From positions 682,001-746,000 of the forward strand of contig NZ_BAAAZF010000001.1 of the NCBI RefSeq assembly GCF_039536765.1: 64,000 nucleotides of DNA. Reading direction: 5' to 3'. Shown piece by piece: positions 28,313 through 37,404 of this stretch. The notes beneath the pieces were generated by a model. That model made no database searches, had not been told where the DNA came from, and worked only from the letters and a program-made list of their open reading frames with translations. The position numbers and the translations under genes are program-made. The first letter of the stretch is position 1. Every line of letters begins with the position of its first letter. This DNA comes from Parerythrobacter jejuensis (GTDB lineage Bacteria > Pseudomonadota > Alphaproteobacteria > Sphingomonadales > Sphingomonadaceae).

Positions 28313-29690
28313 TCGCGCGATAGGCTGCCAGCGCCCGTTCGCGGGCCTCTTTGTGGCCGATGATCTTGGCGGGATAGTCCTGCGGCAGACAACCATGCTC
28401 TTCCGGGTCATGGATGTAAGGCGTATCCAGCTCTGATAGCTCCGGCACATAGGTGCGGATATAGCCTGCAGCATCGAATTTCTCCGACTGACTGAGCGGC
28501 GCCATGATCCGCACGAACATATTGCTGTCCACGCCGGTGCCACTAACCCACTGCCAGTTGGCGCCGTTGCTGGCATAGTCGGCATCGACCAGTGTATCCC
28601 AGAACCACTGCTCGCCCACGCGCCAATCAATCAGCAGATGCTTGATCAGAAAGCTGGCGGCGATCATCCGCACGCGATTGTGCATCCAGCCCGTCTGCCA
28701 CAGCTGGCGCATTCCCGCATCGACAATGGGGTAACCCGTCTGGCCCGTTTGCCACGCCTTCAGATCGGCAGCGGCCTGGGGATCGCCGTCCGGATCGCGC
28801 CACTCCAGCTTGTCGAAATCTTCGCGATAGGATTGCTTGGCATAACTGGGCGTCTGGCAAATCACGTTCTGGGCATAGTCACGCCAGATCAGCTCTTTCT
28901 CGTAGGTTTTCCAACCCTCGCTGCGTTTGTCTTTCAACGCATGCCAGATCTGAACCGGGCTAATCTCGCCGAAATGCAAATGGGGTGACAGACGGCTGGT
29001 CTTATCGACCGAAGGCAGATTGCGGGCCTCGTCATAATCGATCACGGGGTCTTCCCACTCCGCCAGCCGCTCATGCGCAGCCGCTTCGCCGACCTGCCAG
29101 AAATCGCGCATGCCGCCAGCCCAATCGGGGCGCGTGGGGAGCAGGTTCCAATCTTCCAGCGTATCGCTGCGGGGCCAGCTATCGGGGGATGAAAGCGTGT
29201 CCGGCTCCGGCACCACATCGCGTGGCGGGAATTGCGCGAGCGTTGCCTTCGAAAATGGCGTGTAGATTTTGTAGGGCGTGCCCGATCCGGTTGTCACCGC
29301 GCCCGGCGGCAGCAGGTAATTGCCGTCATGAAGCTGGAGGTCGAGCTTGTCCGCCAGCTCGCCCTGCGCCTTGCGCCACCACGGCTCGTAATGGCGATTG
29401 GCATGGATGGTTTGCGCCCCGACCTCTTCGGCAACCTTGCACAATTCCTCCACTGCGTCGCCGCGCCGCAGGACGATCTGCGCATTTCGCTGGCCGAAGG
29501 TCTTCGACAGGCTCTCCAGTGAATGATGCAGCCACCAGCGCGAGGCACCGCCGTAGGCATGGCTGCCGGCACGCTCGTCATCCAACACATACACCGCGAC
29601 AACCGGGCCCTGCTGGGCCGCGTGATAAAGCGCGGGATTGTCCGCCATGCGCAGATCGCGCCTCAGCCACACAATTTGAGGTTTCGCCAT
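28302..29690 (-). CDS. phrB: Deoxyribodipyrimidine photolyase
   Basis: Light-dependent repair of cyclobutane pyrimidine dimers. The 462-aa protein has the antenna domain start IVWLRRDLRMADNPAL and, in the FAD domain, SRLSPHLHFGEISP, GYPIVDAGMRQLWQTGWMHN and the tryptophan-rich ANWQWVSGTG. The length and the C-terminal YIRTYVPEL fit a class I CPD photolyase; a cryptochrome is less likely given these motifs. It is 14 bp downstream of the metal-dependent hydrolase gene, so the two may be co-transcribed. Confidence 0.95.
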   Translation of the reverse strand: MAKPQIVWLRRDLRMADNPALYHAAQQGPVVAVYVLDDERAGSHAYGGASRWWLHHSLESLSKTFGQRNAQIVLRRGDAVEELCKVAEEVGAQTIHANRHYEPWWRKAQGELADKLDLQLHDGNYLLPPGAVTTGSGTPYKIYTPFSKATLAQFPPRDVVPEPDTLSSPDSWPRSDTLEDWNLLPTRPDWAGGMRDFWQVGEAAAHERLAEWEDPVIDYDEARNLPSVDKTSRLSPHLHFGEISPVQIWHALKDKRSEGWKTYEKELIWRDYAQNVICQTPSYAKQSYREDFDKLEWRDPDGDPQAAADLKAWQTGQTGYPIVDAGMRQLWQTGWMHNRVRMIAASFLIKHLLIDWRVGEQWFWDTLVDADYASNGANWQWVSGTGVDSNMFVRIMAPLSQSEKFDAAGYIRTYVPELSELDTPYIHDPEEHGCLPQDYPAKIIGHKEARERALAAYRAIKD

Positions 29691-29704
29691 ATTGGCTTAG
29701 CGCC

Positions 29705-30667
29705 TCACTCGGCGAGAGGTTCCTGCGTTAAAGGCTCGCACCGCACATTAGGGAGTGCCACGGTGAACCGGTCCCTGGCCAATGGATCATAGAACCGCGC
29801 ATCCCGCATGATCACTGAGCCGTCGTCCGCCCGTTCAGCGAAGGGCGAGCGTGACCAAAGCATGAAGGCAGCGGCTTCCTTCGACTGCTCAGCCGCATTC
29901 CCGGGAATAGCGCAAAGAACAGCTTCGGGAGCTTTGTAGTCATAGCCAATATCGGTGCCGGTCCACGCATCGGAAAACCAGCGCCCGTCTTCGGTCTGGA
30001 TAATCCGTTCGCGGACCCAGAATGCGAATGGCGGCGGGCTGGCAATTGCTACAACAGGGTAAGGCTCTGCCATGATGCCGCGATTGGTCTCTGCCAGATA
30101 GGTTATCACCCAGTTCAATCCGATATAGGCGAGCGCTGCAGTCAACGCGATCCGCGCTGGCTTCATCCACTCCTTGCCACGCTTCTCGCGCCGCAGAGAG
30201 AACCACGTCGCGAAGCCCATCAGCGCCCACAGCCACACATCGATGATGAACAGCGTATCGCCGTAGAACCATTGGTTCGAAAACGGTTCCAGCAGACGGA
30301 TGCCATAGACATTGAGCCAATCGAGCGCCGGATGCGTCAGACAGCCGATAAAGCTGAGCAGGAACAACCATTTGAAGCTGACCGGGCGACGATCTTCGGG
30401 CCGTTTGCCACGGCTCGCCTGCCAACGGTCAAACCCATAGAGCAACCCTGCCAGTATTAGCGGCAACAGCACCAATGCGGGCGGCCCGTGGGTGATCCCG
30501 CGGCGAAAGCCGAGATGTTCCTGCCCCTCCAGCCAGAAGAAACAGGCCGCATCAACATCTGGCAGATTCGCCCCGATGATGAGCGCGGGCATCGCCAGCC
30601 CGGTCTTTTTCTTAAGGCCCGCTTGCCCGATTAGCGCGCCGACCAGGCTGTGAGTGAGATTATCCAA
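29705..30667 (-). CDS. Membrane-bound metal-dependent hydrolase (YdjM/DUF457 family)
   Basis: A 320-aa inner-membrane protein beginning MDNLTHSLVGALIGQAGL, with the conserved metal-site motifs GANLPDVDA and RRGITHGP, and LTHPALDWLNVYG further on. These are hallmarks of the YdjM/DUF457 membrane hydrolases, thought to act on membrane-associated phosphoesters. Several hydrophobic helices follow, and the C-terminal 100 residues are likely periplasmic. It is 12 bp downstream of korB. The substrate is unknown. Confidence 0.88.
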   Translation of the reverse strand: MDNLTHSLVGALIGQAGLKKKTGLAMPALIIGANLPDVDAACFFWLEGQEHLGFRRGITHGPPALVLLPLILAGLLYGFDRWQASRGKRPEDRRPVSFKWLFLLSFIGCLTHPALDWLNVYGIRLLEPFSNQWFYGDTLFIIDVWLWALMGFATWFSLRREKRGKEWMKPARIALTAALAYIGLNWVITYLAETNRGIMAEPYPVVAIASPPPFAFWVRERIIQTEDGRWFSDAWTGTDIGYDYKAPEAVLCAIPGNAAEQSKEAAAFMLWSRSPFAERADDGSVIMRDARFYDPLARDRFTVALPNVRCEPLTQEPLAE

Positions 30668-30679
30668 CGGTGTTGACCC

Positions 30680-31726
30680 CTAGACCGGGTCTTGCGCTGT
30701 TCCGCTCACCGTCCAGGTCTGTCCAGTGCCGAGCAGTTTCGCCAGATTGGCCGTCTTGCCCGCCGTCGATTTTGCGCGCTCTTCAGCCACCGAGGCTTCG
30801 AAGGTCGGGCGTGGATCGTCATAGAGGACACCCAGCGCCATCGGGAACGGACCAAATGGCATTTCGACCAGCATATGCGCGATCACGCGGTTGGTGGCGT
30901 CATGGACCAACACACCCGCCTCTTCCCAATTCTCCTCGGTCGCATCGACGACTTTGAGCGCCAACCCGTCGCGATCGAGCGCAATGCCCTTGTCCAGGCC
31001 TGTCTTGGGGTCGCCGAACAGCATCGGCTTGCCATGTTCGAGCCACAGCTGGCGGTCGCCGGCACCCTTGGGCGCGGCGAAATCGTCAAACACATCCTTG
31101 TTATAGACGATGCAGTTCTGGAAAATCTCGATGAAGGCAGCGCCCTGATGGGCATGGGCTGCCTTGAGCACGTCGGGCAGGTTCTTCGATACATCGAAGC
31201 CGCGGCCGACGAAGCGAGCCCCTGCGCCCAGCGCAAAACTGGCGGGATTGGCCGGACGATCGACCGACCCGACCGGGGTCGACGGACTCTTGGTCCCCTC
31301 GCGGCTGGTGGGCGAATATTGCCCCTTGGTCAGGCCGTAAATCTCGTTGTTGAACAGCATGATCTGCATGTTCACATTGCGCCGTAGCACGTGGAGCATG
31401 TGGTTACCGCCGATGGAAAGCCCATCGCCGTCGCCTGTTACCAGCCATACATCGAGATCGGGATTGGCCAGCTTCGCCCCCGTCGCCAGTGCCGGAGCGC
31501 GGCCATGGATCGTGTGGAAGCCATAGGTCTCCATGTAATACGGGAAGCGGCTGGAGCAGCCGATCCCGCTAATGAAGACCGTGTTTGACGGATCACAGCC
31601 CAGCTGCGGCAAGGTACGTTGCACGGCTTTCAGGATCGCATAATCCCCGCAACCTGGACACCAGCGGACCTCCTGGTCCGTTTCCCAATCCTTCAGAGTG
31701 GTTTCGATTTTCGTCATCTCGTTCAT
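30680..31726 (-). CDS. korB: 2-oxoacid:ferredoxin oxidoreductase, beta subunit
   Basis: Thiamine-diphosphate subunit of a 2-oxoacid (probably 2-oxoglutarate) ferredoxin oxidoreductase. In 348 aa it carries the N-terminal Fe-S pair in VRWCPGCGDYAIL, GIGCSSRFPYYM, the TPP motif VTGDGDGLSIGGNHM and NNEIYGLTKGQYSPTS. The start overlaps korA by 4 bp (ATGA). No ferredoxin gene is adjacent. The 2-oxoglutarate assignment rests on overall type; branched-chain or pyruvate substrates are possible. Confidence 0.9.
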   Translation of the reverse strand: MNEMTKIETTLKDWETDQEVRWCPGCGDYAILKAVQRTLPQLGCDPSNTVFISGIGCSSRFPYYMETYGFHTIHGRAPALATGAKLANPDLDVWLVTGDGDGLSIGGNHMLHVLRRNVNMQIMLFNNEIYGLTKGQYSPTSREGTKSPSTPVGSVDRPANPASFALGAGARFVGRGFDVSKNLPDVLKAAHAHQGAAFIEIFQNCIVYNKDVFDDFAAPKGAGDRQLWLEHGKPMLFGDPKTGLDKGIALDRDGLALKVVDATEENWEEAGVLVHDATNRVIAHMLVEMPFGPFPMALGVLYDDPRPTFEASVAEERAKSTAGKTANLAKLLGTGQTWTVSGTAQDPV

Positions 31727-33597
31727 GACAACGCCTCCTCGATGGCGGCTTCAAGTTCGGAAATGTAAAATGGCTGCCCGCTCGTCTTGGTCAGCGGTTG
31801 GGCGTCGACCAGAAACTGGTCGCGCAGCACGGTCTTGAACTGGCCGGTGTTCATTTCGGGCACCAGCACCTTGTCATAACTCTTGAGCAATTCACCCAGG
31901 TTGCCGGGCAGCGGCCAGATATGGCGAACATGGATCTGGCTGACATCCATACCCTTCGCGCGGCTTCGGTTCACCGCCTGATGGATGGGGCCATAGGTAG
32001 AGCCCCAGCCAACAACTGCGAGTTTGCCGCCCGCCTCGCCGACGGCGATTTCCTGGTCGGGCACGGCAATGCCCAACACCTTGTTCTTGCGCGCATCGGT
32101 CATCGCCTGGTGGTTTTCCGGCCCATAATCGATGTGGCCGGTGCCTTCCGCCTTTTCGATGCCGCCGATGCGGTGCATCAAGTCAGGCGTGCCGGGCTTG
32201 ATCCAAGGGCGCGCACCCTTGGCATCACGCGCATAGGGCAGCAATTCCTCTTCGCCATTGTCGTTCCGGGCGTTCTTCTGGTCGAGGAACTTGACCGGAA
32301 ATGGTGTGTAGCTGGCCGGGTCCGGCACTTTCCACGGCTCGGCAGCATTGGCGATATAGCCATCGGTCAGCAGCATGACCGGGGTCATATACTCCACTGC
32401 GATACGGCACGCCTCGATCGCGCAATCGAACGCATCGCCGGGGCTGCAGGCGGCGATGACCGGCATGGGTGCATCGCCATTGCGGCCATACACGGCCTGA
32501 TACAGATCGCTTTGCTCGGTCTTGGTTGGCAGGCCGGTCGACGGGCCGCCGCGCTGACTGTTGACGATGACGAGCGGCAGCTCGGTCATGATCGCCAGGC
32601 CCATTGCCTCAGTCTTGAGCGCAATTCCTGGGCCAGAGGACGACGTAACGCCGAGGCTACCTGCCCAGCTGGCGCCGACAGCGGCACAGATCGCGGCAAT
32701 CTCGTCTTCCGCCTGGAAGGTGGTAACGTCATACTCCTTCAACCGCACCAGATGATGCAGGATCGCGGAGGCAGGCGTGATCGGATAGCCGCCGAAGAAG
32801 ATCGGCAGATCGGCCAGTTGCGCACCGGCGACGAGGCCCACAGACACCGATTCCGCGCCGGTAATCGTGCGATACAGACCCGGCTCCGTCGGCTTGGCCG
32901 GCATCGCCACCTGCTTCAGCGGGCCAGAAAGCTCTGCCGTTTCGCCATAGGCATGACCGGCATCCAGCGCAGCAATATTGGCACCGGCAATGTCCGGCTT
33001 GTTGGCGAATTTCTGCTTCAGCCAGTCATGGATCGGCTCACGCGGGCGATCGAACATCCACAGCGCAAGGCCTAGCGTCCACATATTCTTGGACCGCAGC
33101 GCATCCTTGTTGCCAAGGCCGAACGGCTTGACAGCTTCGATTGTCAGGGCACTGATATCAAACGCCAATGTGTCATATTTGGCGAGCGTATCATCGTCCA
33201 GCGGGCTGACATCATATTTCGCCTTGTCGAGATTGCGCTTGGTAAACTCGCCCGTGTCGATGATCACCAGGCCGCCCGGCTTTAACGCGGGCAGATTGGT
33301 CTTCAAAGCGGCCGGGTTCATCGCCACCAGTACATCGGGCGTATCGCCCGCGGTGTTGATCTCGCGGCTGCCGAAATTGATCTGGAATGCCGACACGCCG
33401 AACAACGTGCCTTGCGGGGCGCGGATTTCCGCCGGGAAATCGGGGAAGGTCGCAAGATCATTGCCGGCCAGCGCAGTAGACAGCGTGAACTGCCCCCCGG
33501 TCAGCTGCATGCCGTCGCCGCTGTCGCCAGCAAAGCGAACAACAACTGCGTCGGCTTGTTCGGAAGTTTCGGGGCGTGGTGCCGCCTCAGTAGCCAT
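31723..33597 (-). CDS. korA: 2-oxoacid:ferredoxin oxidoreductase, alpha subunit with fused gamma domain
   Basis: A 624-aa fusion. The N-terminal gamma domain (about 20-190) starts VVRFAGDSGDGMQLTGGQF. The alpha domain follows with GGYPITPASAILH, SSGPGIALKTEAMGLAI and QRGGPSTGLPTKTEQSDL. Together with korB it oxidises a 2-oxoacid to its CoA ester and reduces ferredoxin. It appears to lead a minus-strand unit korA - korB - membrane hydrolase - phrB. The 181-bp divergent spacer to the esterase gene should hold its promoter, which I cannot place with confidence. Confidence 0.92.
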   Translation of the reverse strand: MATEAAPRPETSEQADAVVVRFAGDSGDGMQLTGGQFTLSTALAGNDLATFPDFPAEIRAPQGTLFGVSAFQINFGSREINTAGDTPDVLVAMNPAALKTNLPALKPGGLVIIDTGEFTKRNLDKAKYDVSPLDDDTLAKYDTLAFDISALTIEAVKPFGLGNKDALRSKNMWTLGLALWMFDRPREPIHDWLKQKFANKPDIAGANIAALDAGHAYGETAELSGPLKQVAMPAKPTEPGLYRTITGAESVSVGLVAGAQLADLPIFFGGYPITPASAILHHLVRLKEYDVTTFQAEDEIAAICAAVGASWAGSLGVTSSSGPGIALKTEAMGLAIMTELPLVIVNSQRGGPSTGLPTKTEQSDLYQAVYGRNGDAPMPVIAACSPGDAFDCAIEACRIAVEYMTPVMLLTDGYIANAAEPWKVPDPASYTPFPVKFLDQKNARNDNGEEELLPYARDAKGARPWIKPGTPDLMHRIGGIEKAEGTGHIDYGPENHQAMTDARKNKVLGIAVPDQEIAVGEAGGKLAVVGWGSTYGPIHQAVNRSRAKGMDVSQIHVRHIWPLPGNLGELLKSYDKVLVPEMNTGQFKTVLRDQFLVDAQPLTKTSGQPFYISELEAAIEEALS

Positions 33598-33778
33598 AGT
33601 CTATCCTTCTTGCGCCAGTCCGTGCGCTCGGCCCGTCTGGGGGCTTGCGACCTAGGTGCGCCGATGCAGCGCGGCAATCAAGTTTTTCTGTCCCACATGC
33701 TAACAGTCTACGCGATCAGCAAAGTAGACAGGCCTGCCTTGCGCACCCTATCCCACCCGATAAATCGGGAGAGACAGA

Positions 33779-34729
33779 ATGAATGACGGCAATCCCTTCG
33801 TGCGCGATGATGTGGCAGCCTTCCTCGCCTTGCTGGAACAGGCAGGCGGCCCGCCGATCAACGAAGTCTCGCTGGAGGAAGCGCGCGGCGCCTATATGGC
33901 GCTGCACCAGATGGCTGACCGCCCGGCCCGTGATCTCGCCGTGATCACCGATCTGACATGCCCAGGCCCGGGTGGCGATATACCCCTGCGCCTGTATGAT
34001 TCCCGTGACAGCCGCGATCCTGGCCCGGTGATCTGTTTCTACCATGGCGGCGGATTCGTGATCGGCGATCTCGATACCCACCACAATCTGTGCACCGAAA
34101 TCGCGCATCAGATGGATTTGCCCGTGGTGGCGGTCGATTACCGGCTCGCGCCGGAGCACCCCTTCCCCGCCCCGATCGAGGATTGCATTGCCGCCAGCCG
34201 CTGGATCGCTGACTCGCCCGAAGCATTGGGCCGCCCGGCCACCGGCATTATCCCGATTGGCGATAGCGCGGGCGGCAATGCGACCATCGTTGTAAGCCAG
34301 GCGCTGGCCCGGCAACCGGCGGACACGCCTGTCCTCCTGCAGGTGCCGATCTTCCCGCTCGCCAGCGACTCGGCAGGCTCAACCAGCCTGGAAGAATTCG
34401 CCGAGGGATTTGTCCTCACCAAGGTCGCGATCGAATTCTTCGAAGCGGGCTACCAGCCCGACAAGGCCGATCCCCGAGCCATGCCGATCCTGGGCAGCCA
34501 TGCGGGCACACCGCCCTCGATCGTAGTCACCGCCAGCCTCGATCCGATCCGCGATTCCGGGCGTGATTATGCTGCGGCACTGGCGCAGGCCGGGATTGAT
34601 CATGTGTTCCTGGAGGTTGCCGGCGGCACTCACAGTTTCACCAATCTGCGACAGGCAGTGCCCAGCTACCAGACCGAGCTTGAGCGGGTCTTTGCCGCGA
34701 TGAAGCTGATGCTGGCGGGGAACGCCTGA
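33779..34729 (+). CDS. Alpha/beta hydrolase, hormone-sensitive-lipase type
   Basis: A 316-aa esterase/lipase of bacterial family IV. The oxyanion-hole motif is in [14 protein letters not shown], the nucleophile serine in GDSAGGN (about S164), the acid in SLDPIRDSG and the histidine in GGTHSF. A typical N-terminal cap (about 1-75) is present. The substrate is likely a short-chain ester, not determinable here. The start follows GGGAGAGAC. The rppH gene begins 2 bp after its stop, so the two are co-transcribed. Confidence 0.92.
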   Translation: MNDGNPFVRDDVAAFLALLEQAGGPPINEVSLEEARGAYMALHQMADRPARDLAVITDLTCPGPGGDIPLRLYDSRDSRDPGPVICFYHGGGFVIGDLDTHHNLCTEIAHQMDLPVVAVDYRLAPEHPFPAPIEDCIAASRWIADSPEALGRPATGIIPIGDSAGGNATIVVSQALARQPADTPVLLQVPIFPLASDSAGSTSLEEFAEGFVLTKVAIEFFEAGYQPDKADPRAMPILGSHAGTPPSIVVTASLDPIRDSGRDYAAALAQAGIDHVFLEVAGGTHSFTNLRQAVPSYQTELERVFAAMKLMLAGNA

Positions 34730-34731
34730 CC

Positions 34732-35208
34732 ATGACCGGCAATCTCGGTTACCGTCCCTGCGTGGGCGTGATGCTGGTCAACGCGCAGGGCCAGGTCTTT
34801 GTCGGCCAGCGCCTCGACAATCCTGGCAGTGATGCGTGGCAAATGCCGCAAGGCGGGATCGACAAGGGCGAAGAGCCTGAGGCCGCCGCCTTGCGTGAAC
34901 TGCGCGAGGAAACCGGCCTCGCGCCCGATCATGTCAGCATCATCGCCAGGATGGACGAACCCGTGCGCTACGATTTGCCCGAGGATCTGGTCGGCCGGAT
35001 CTGGGGTGGCAAATATCGCGGGCAGGAACAGGAATGGTTTCTCGCACGATTAACCGCAGGCGACGACGCCATCGACATCGATGCCGACGACACGCCGGAA
35101 TTCTCGTGTTGGAAATGGGCCGATCCCGAAACCCTGCCTGAGTTGATCGTCCCCTTCAAACGACACGTCTACCGCCAGGTACTGGAGGCATTTCGGGAGC
35201 TGGTGTGA
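34732..35208 (+). CDS. rppH: RNA pyrophosphohydrolase
   Basis: A Nudix hydrolase of 158 aa that removes pyrophosphate from RNA 5' ends and so starts mRNA decay. The Nudix box is [23 protein letters not shown] (residues about 41-63, written here in part as GGID, REL and REETGL elements). The N-terminal [20 protein letters not shown] and C-terminal [13 protein letters not shown] match the RppH/NudH type. Confidence 0.93.
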   Translation: MTGNLGYRPCVGVMLVNAQGQVFVGQRLDNPGSDAWQMPQGGIDKGEEPEAAALRELREETGLAPDHVSIIARMDEPVRYDLPEDLVGRIWGGKYRGQEQEWFLARLTAGDDAIDIDADDTPEFSCWKWADPETLPELIVPFKRHVYRQVLEAFRELV

Positions 35209-35331
35209 GGAATGGCGGCTAGTGACCTCTGTCTCGGCCATACGGGTCGAGCACTACGTTTAACATAAGCGGGCTCAGGAGAACCTTATATAGCCGGTCA
35301 TCTATCTCCATGAAGCTGCCAGACCATCCTG

Positions 35332-36678
35332 CTATTGCCTATCAAGCCAAAGATAGAAGTGCGCTGGGGAGCAGAAAAAGTCCTCCCAAATGTCTTCGCC
35401 AGCAACGTCTTCGCCGCACCACTGGCAAACCTGGCCTAAAGACTTGATTGTTTTCCTTGCTGGGCGGGTCATCATGTTACTGGTGTATTCACCTTCCTGC
35501 GTACGGTCCTCACTTACAGAATTCATCAATCGCTCAGCATCGGCAAGGTTCAGCCTACAAAGTTCATTGCCCGCCTCTGCTCCCTTACGCCACCACTCGC
35601 AGGCCTTTACCAAATCAATGGGTGTGCCACTTCCGGCGTGGTAGAAATTGCCTACATTCAACGCGGCACTTACATCACCCTGCTGGGCAGACTTAAGATA
35701 CCATTCGAACGCCTTCACAAAATCCGTATTGGTGCTGATGCCACGCTTATAACGATGGCCCAGTTCTCGTTGGCTGTTGCTGTCGCCTTGTTCCGCTGCA
35801 AGTTGAAGCCAATTGAAAGCAGCGTCTTTCTCGTTGAAGCCATATTGGTCACCTTCAAGCAATACAGCGAGCACATACTGGGCTTCCGGCATGCCTGCGC
35901 TGGCTGCTGCTGTAAGATGCTTGCGAGAAGCGTTTACATCTTGATCAATCGTCTCACCAAGCATGAGTTCACGGCCAAAGAGAAAATGCCCAAATTCGCT
36001 CCCTTCTTCTGCCGATTGCTGGATCAACTCCAGATATTTGTCTGGTGCTTTCGAACAGCCGTCTCCTTTCAGATAGAGCAATGCAAGATCGGCCTTTGCA
36101 TCCGCTGCTCCTAATTTCTGTGCCGCCTCGGTGTCTGAGTTTTTGGCGGCCTCCTCAATCCAGTAGAAAGCGTCAGCCTTATCTTGGTCTACACCAATTC
36201 CGCGGAGACGAGCCCTACCATACGTCAGTGCAGCCAGCGACACGCCTTGTTCAGCGGCCAATTTGGCATAACTCGCACCCAGCTCCCGATTTCTTGGAAC
36301 TTGCTGGCCGTTCCAATAGCGCCAGCTAAGACTATTCATCGCTGCTTTGTTGCCTAGTTCTGACGCGGATTTTAGCGCACTAATGCCCTTCGGTATGTCT
36401 GCTGACCACCTGTTCCCGTCCAAATACAGAATACCAAGCCAATACCAGGCTTTGTCAGAACCCGAGTTGGCAATGTTTTCGATTTCCTCAAGTGCGCGTT
36501 TCTTTGTTATATTTTTGGATGCTTGTTCAAAGTTAGAAACCTGTTTGCGAAGTTCTTCGTCTTTCACTTTGCCCAATCTATTTCTCCACCTTCCATCGAG
36601 TTGGATAATATTAGCTATAGTCTTACTAAGGCAAGAAATTGCCAGTAACACCGCGAATGGTCCGAAATTGGCTCGCAA
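35332..36678 (-). CDS. Sel1-repeat protein with C-terminal zinc-finger-like motif
   Basis: A roughly 448-aa protein of about eight Sel1-like helical repeats (for example AWYWLGILYLDGN, AFNWLQLAAEQGD, AFEWYLKSAQQGD, ACEWWRKGAEAGN). Sel1 repeats are protein-interaction modules. The last 40 residues hold CQWCGEDVAGEDIWEDFFC and SPAH, a CxxC-x15-C-x3-H pattern suited to zinc binding. No ATG is available at the N-terminus: the frame opens with TTG at 36678, and a GTG about eight codons in is an alternative. An N-terminal hydrophobic stretch (FAVLLAISCL) may be an anchor. The gene is markedly AT-richer than both flanks, indicating horizontal origin. Confidence 0.8.
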   Translation of the reverse strand: MRANFGPFAVLLAISCLSKTIANIIQLDGRWRNRLGKVKDEELRKQVSNFEQASKNITKKRALEEIENIANSGSDKAWYWLGILYLDGNRWSADIPKGISALKSASELGNKAAMNSLSWRYWNGQQVPRNRELGASYAKLAAEQGVSLAALTYGRARLRGIGVDQDKADAFYWIEEAAKNSDTEAAQKLGAADAKADLALLYLKGDGCSKAPDKYLELIQQSAEEGSEFGHFLFGRELMLGETIDQDVNASRKHLTAAASAGMPEAQYVLAVLLEGDQYGFNEKDAAFNWLQLAAEQGDSNSQRELGHRYKRGISTNTDFVKAFEWYLKSAQQGDVSAALNVGNFYHAGSGTPIDLVKACEWWRKGAEAGNELCRLNLADAERLMNSVSEDRTQEGEYTSNMMTRPARKTIKSLGQVCQWCGEDVAGEDIWEDFFCSPAHFYLWLDRQ

Positions 36679-36841
36679 GCTGACATTCGCGGGTTACGGA
36701 ACATAGGTCCACTTTTGGCCATGTCGATCTGGAAGCCGACCTTCCGCACTCTGCCCGCTGCAGGCCTTTGCGAAAACGTCGGTCAGTATTCGCCGAACTC
36801 GCCAAATCCCTACAAGCACCAGCGAGCCCGGTGAAAGACAC

Positions 36842-37345
36842 TCAGTTCTGCGTCACCACGGCCTCGGGCATCACCGCTTCCGCAGTCAACACTCGCGGTT
36901 GCGGGCCGCGGGCGATGGCTGTGGCGAGCTTGCGGGTTTCGGGGCAGTTGGAACCGCAGAGCGACTCAAGGCGCGTCAGGTTCAGGCGTGCCTTTTCGAC
37001 GGCACCCTTTTCCACCAGGGCTGCGCCCTCGCCCGACATGGCAGCGAAATTGTCCGGATCGCGCTTTAGCGTCTCGCGGTAATAGCTGATGGCCTTGCCT
37101 TGCAGCCCTTCGCGGCGCGAGGCCTCGGCAAGGTCAAGATAGATCGGGGTGAATGCCGGGTCGACGGCCAATGCCGCCTCGAACGAATCGGTTGCCTTCT
37201 GGGGTTGCCCCGCCGTCAGCGCCGCGCGTCCTTCGGCGATCAGGATCGCCGCGCGCGGATCGGGTTCGCGATCTCCGGCCTGACTCACACTCGCAGTGAC
37301 TGCAAACAGCAGTGACAAAGCAGCGGCAGCAGGGGCGAAGCGCAT
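36842..37345 (-). CDS. Exported TPR-repeat protein
   Basis: A 167-aa protein with a signal peptide (MRFAPAAAALSLLFAVTASVSQAG) followed by about three tetratricopeptide units: AAILIAEGRAALTAG, ATDSFEAALAVDPAF, and SYYRETLKRDPDNFAAM. Two cysteines in CGSNCPE may form a disulfide or bind metal. I chose the ATG at 37345 because GGAAGGAA lies 7 bp upstream and the signal peptide begins there. It follows the RsmB-like gene by 59 bp on the same strand and likely works as a periplasmic protein-interaction factor of unknown partner. Confidence 0.8.
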   Translation of the reverse strand: MRFAPAAAALSLLFAVTASVSQAGDREPDPRAAILIAEGRAALTAGQPQKATDSFEAALAVDPAFTPIYLDLAEASRREGLQGKAISYYRETLKRDPDNFAAMSGEGAALVEKGAVEKARLNLTRLESLCGSNCPETRKLATAIARGPQPRVLTAEAVMPEAVVTQN

Positions 37346-37404
37346 CAGCAATTCCTTCCAGCGGGGATTCGCGGTTTCCAAGCCGTCAACCATACCGCCA
37401 GCGG

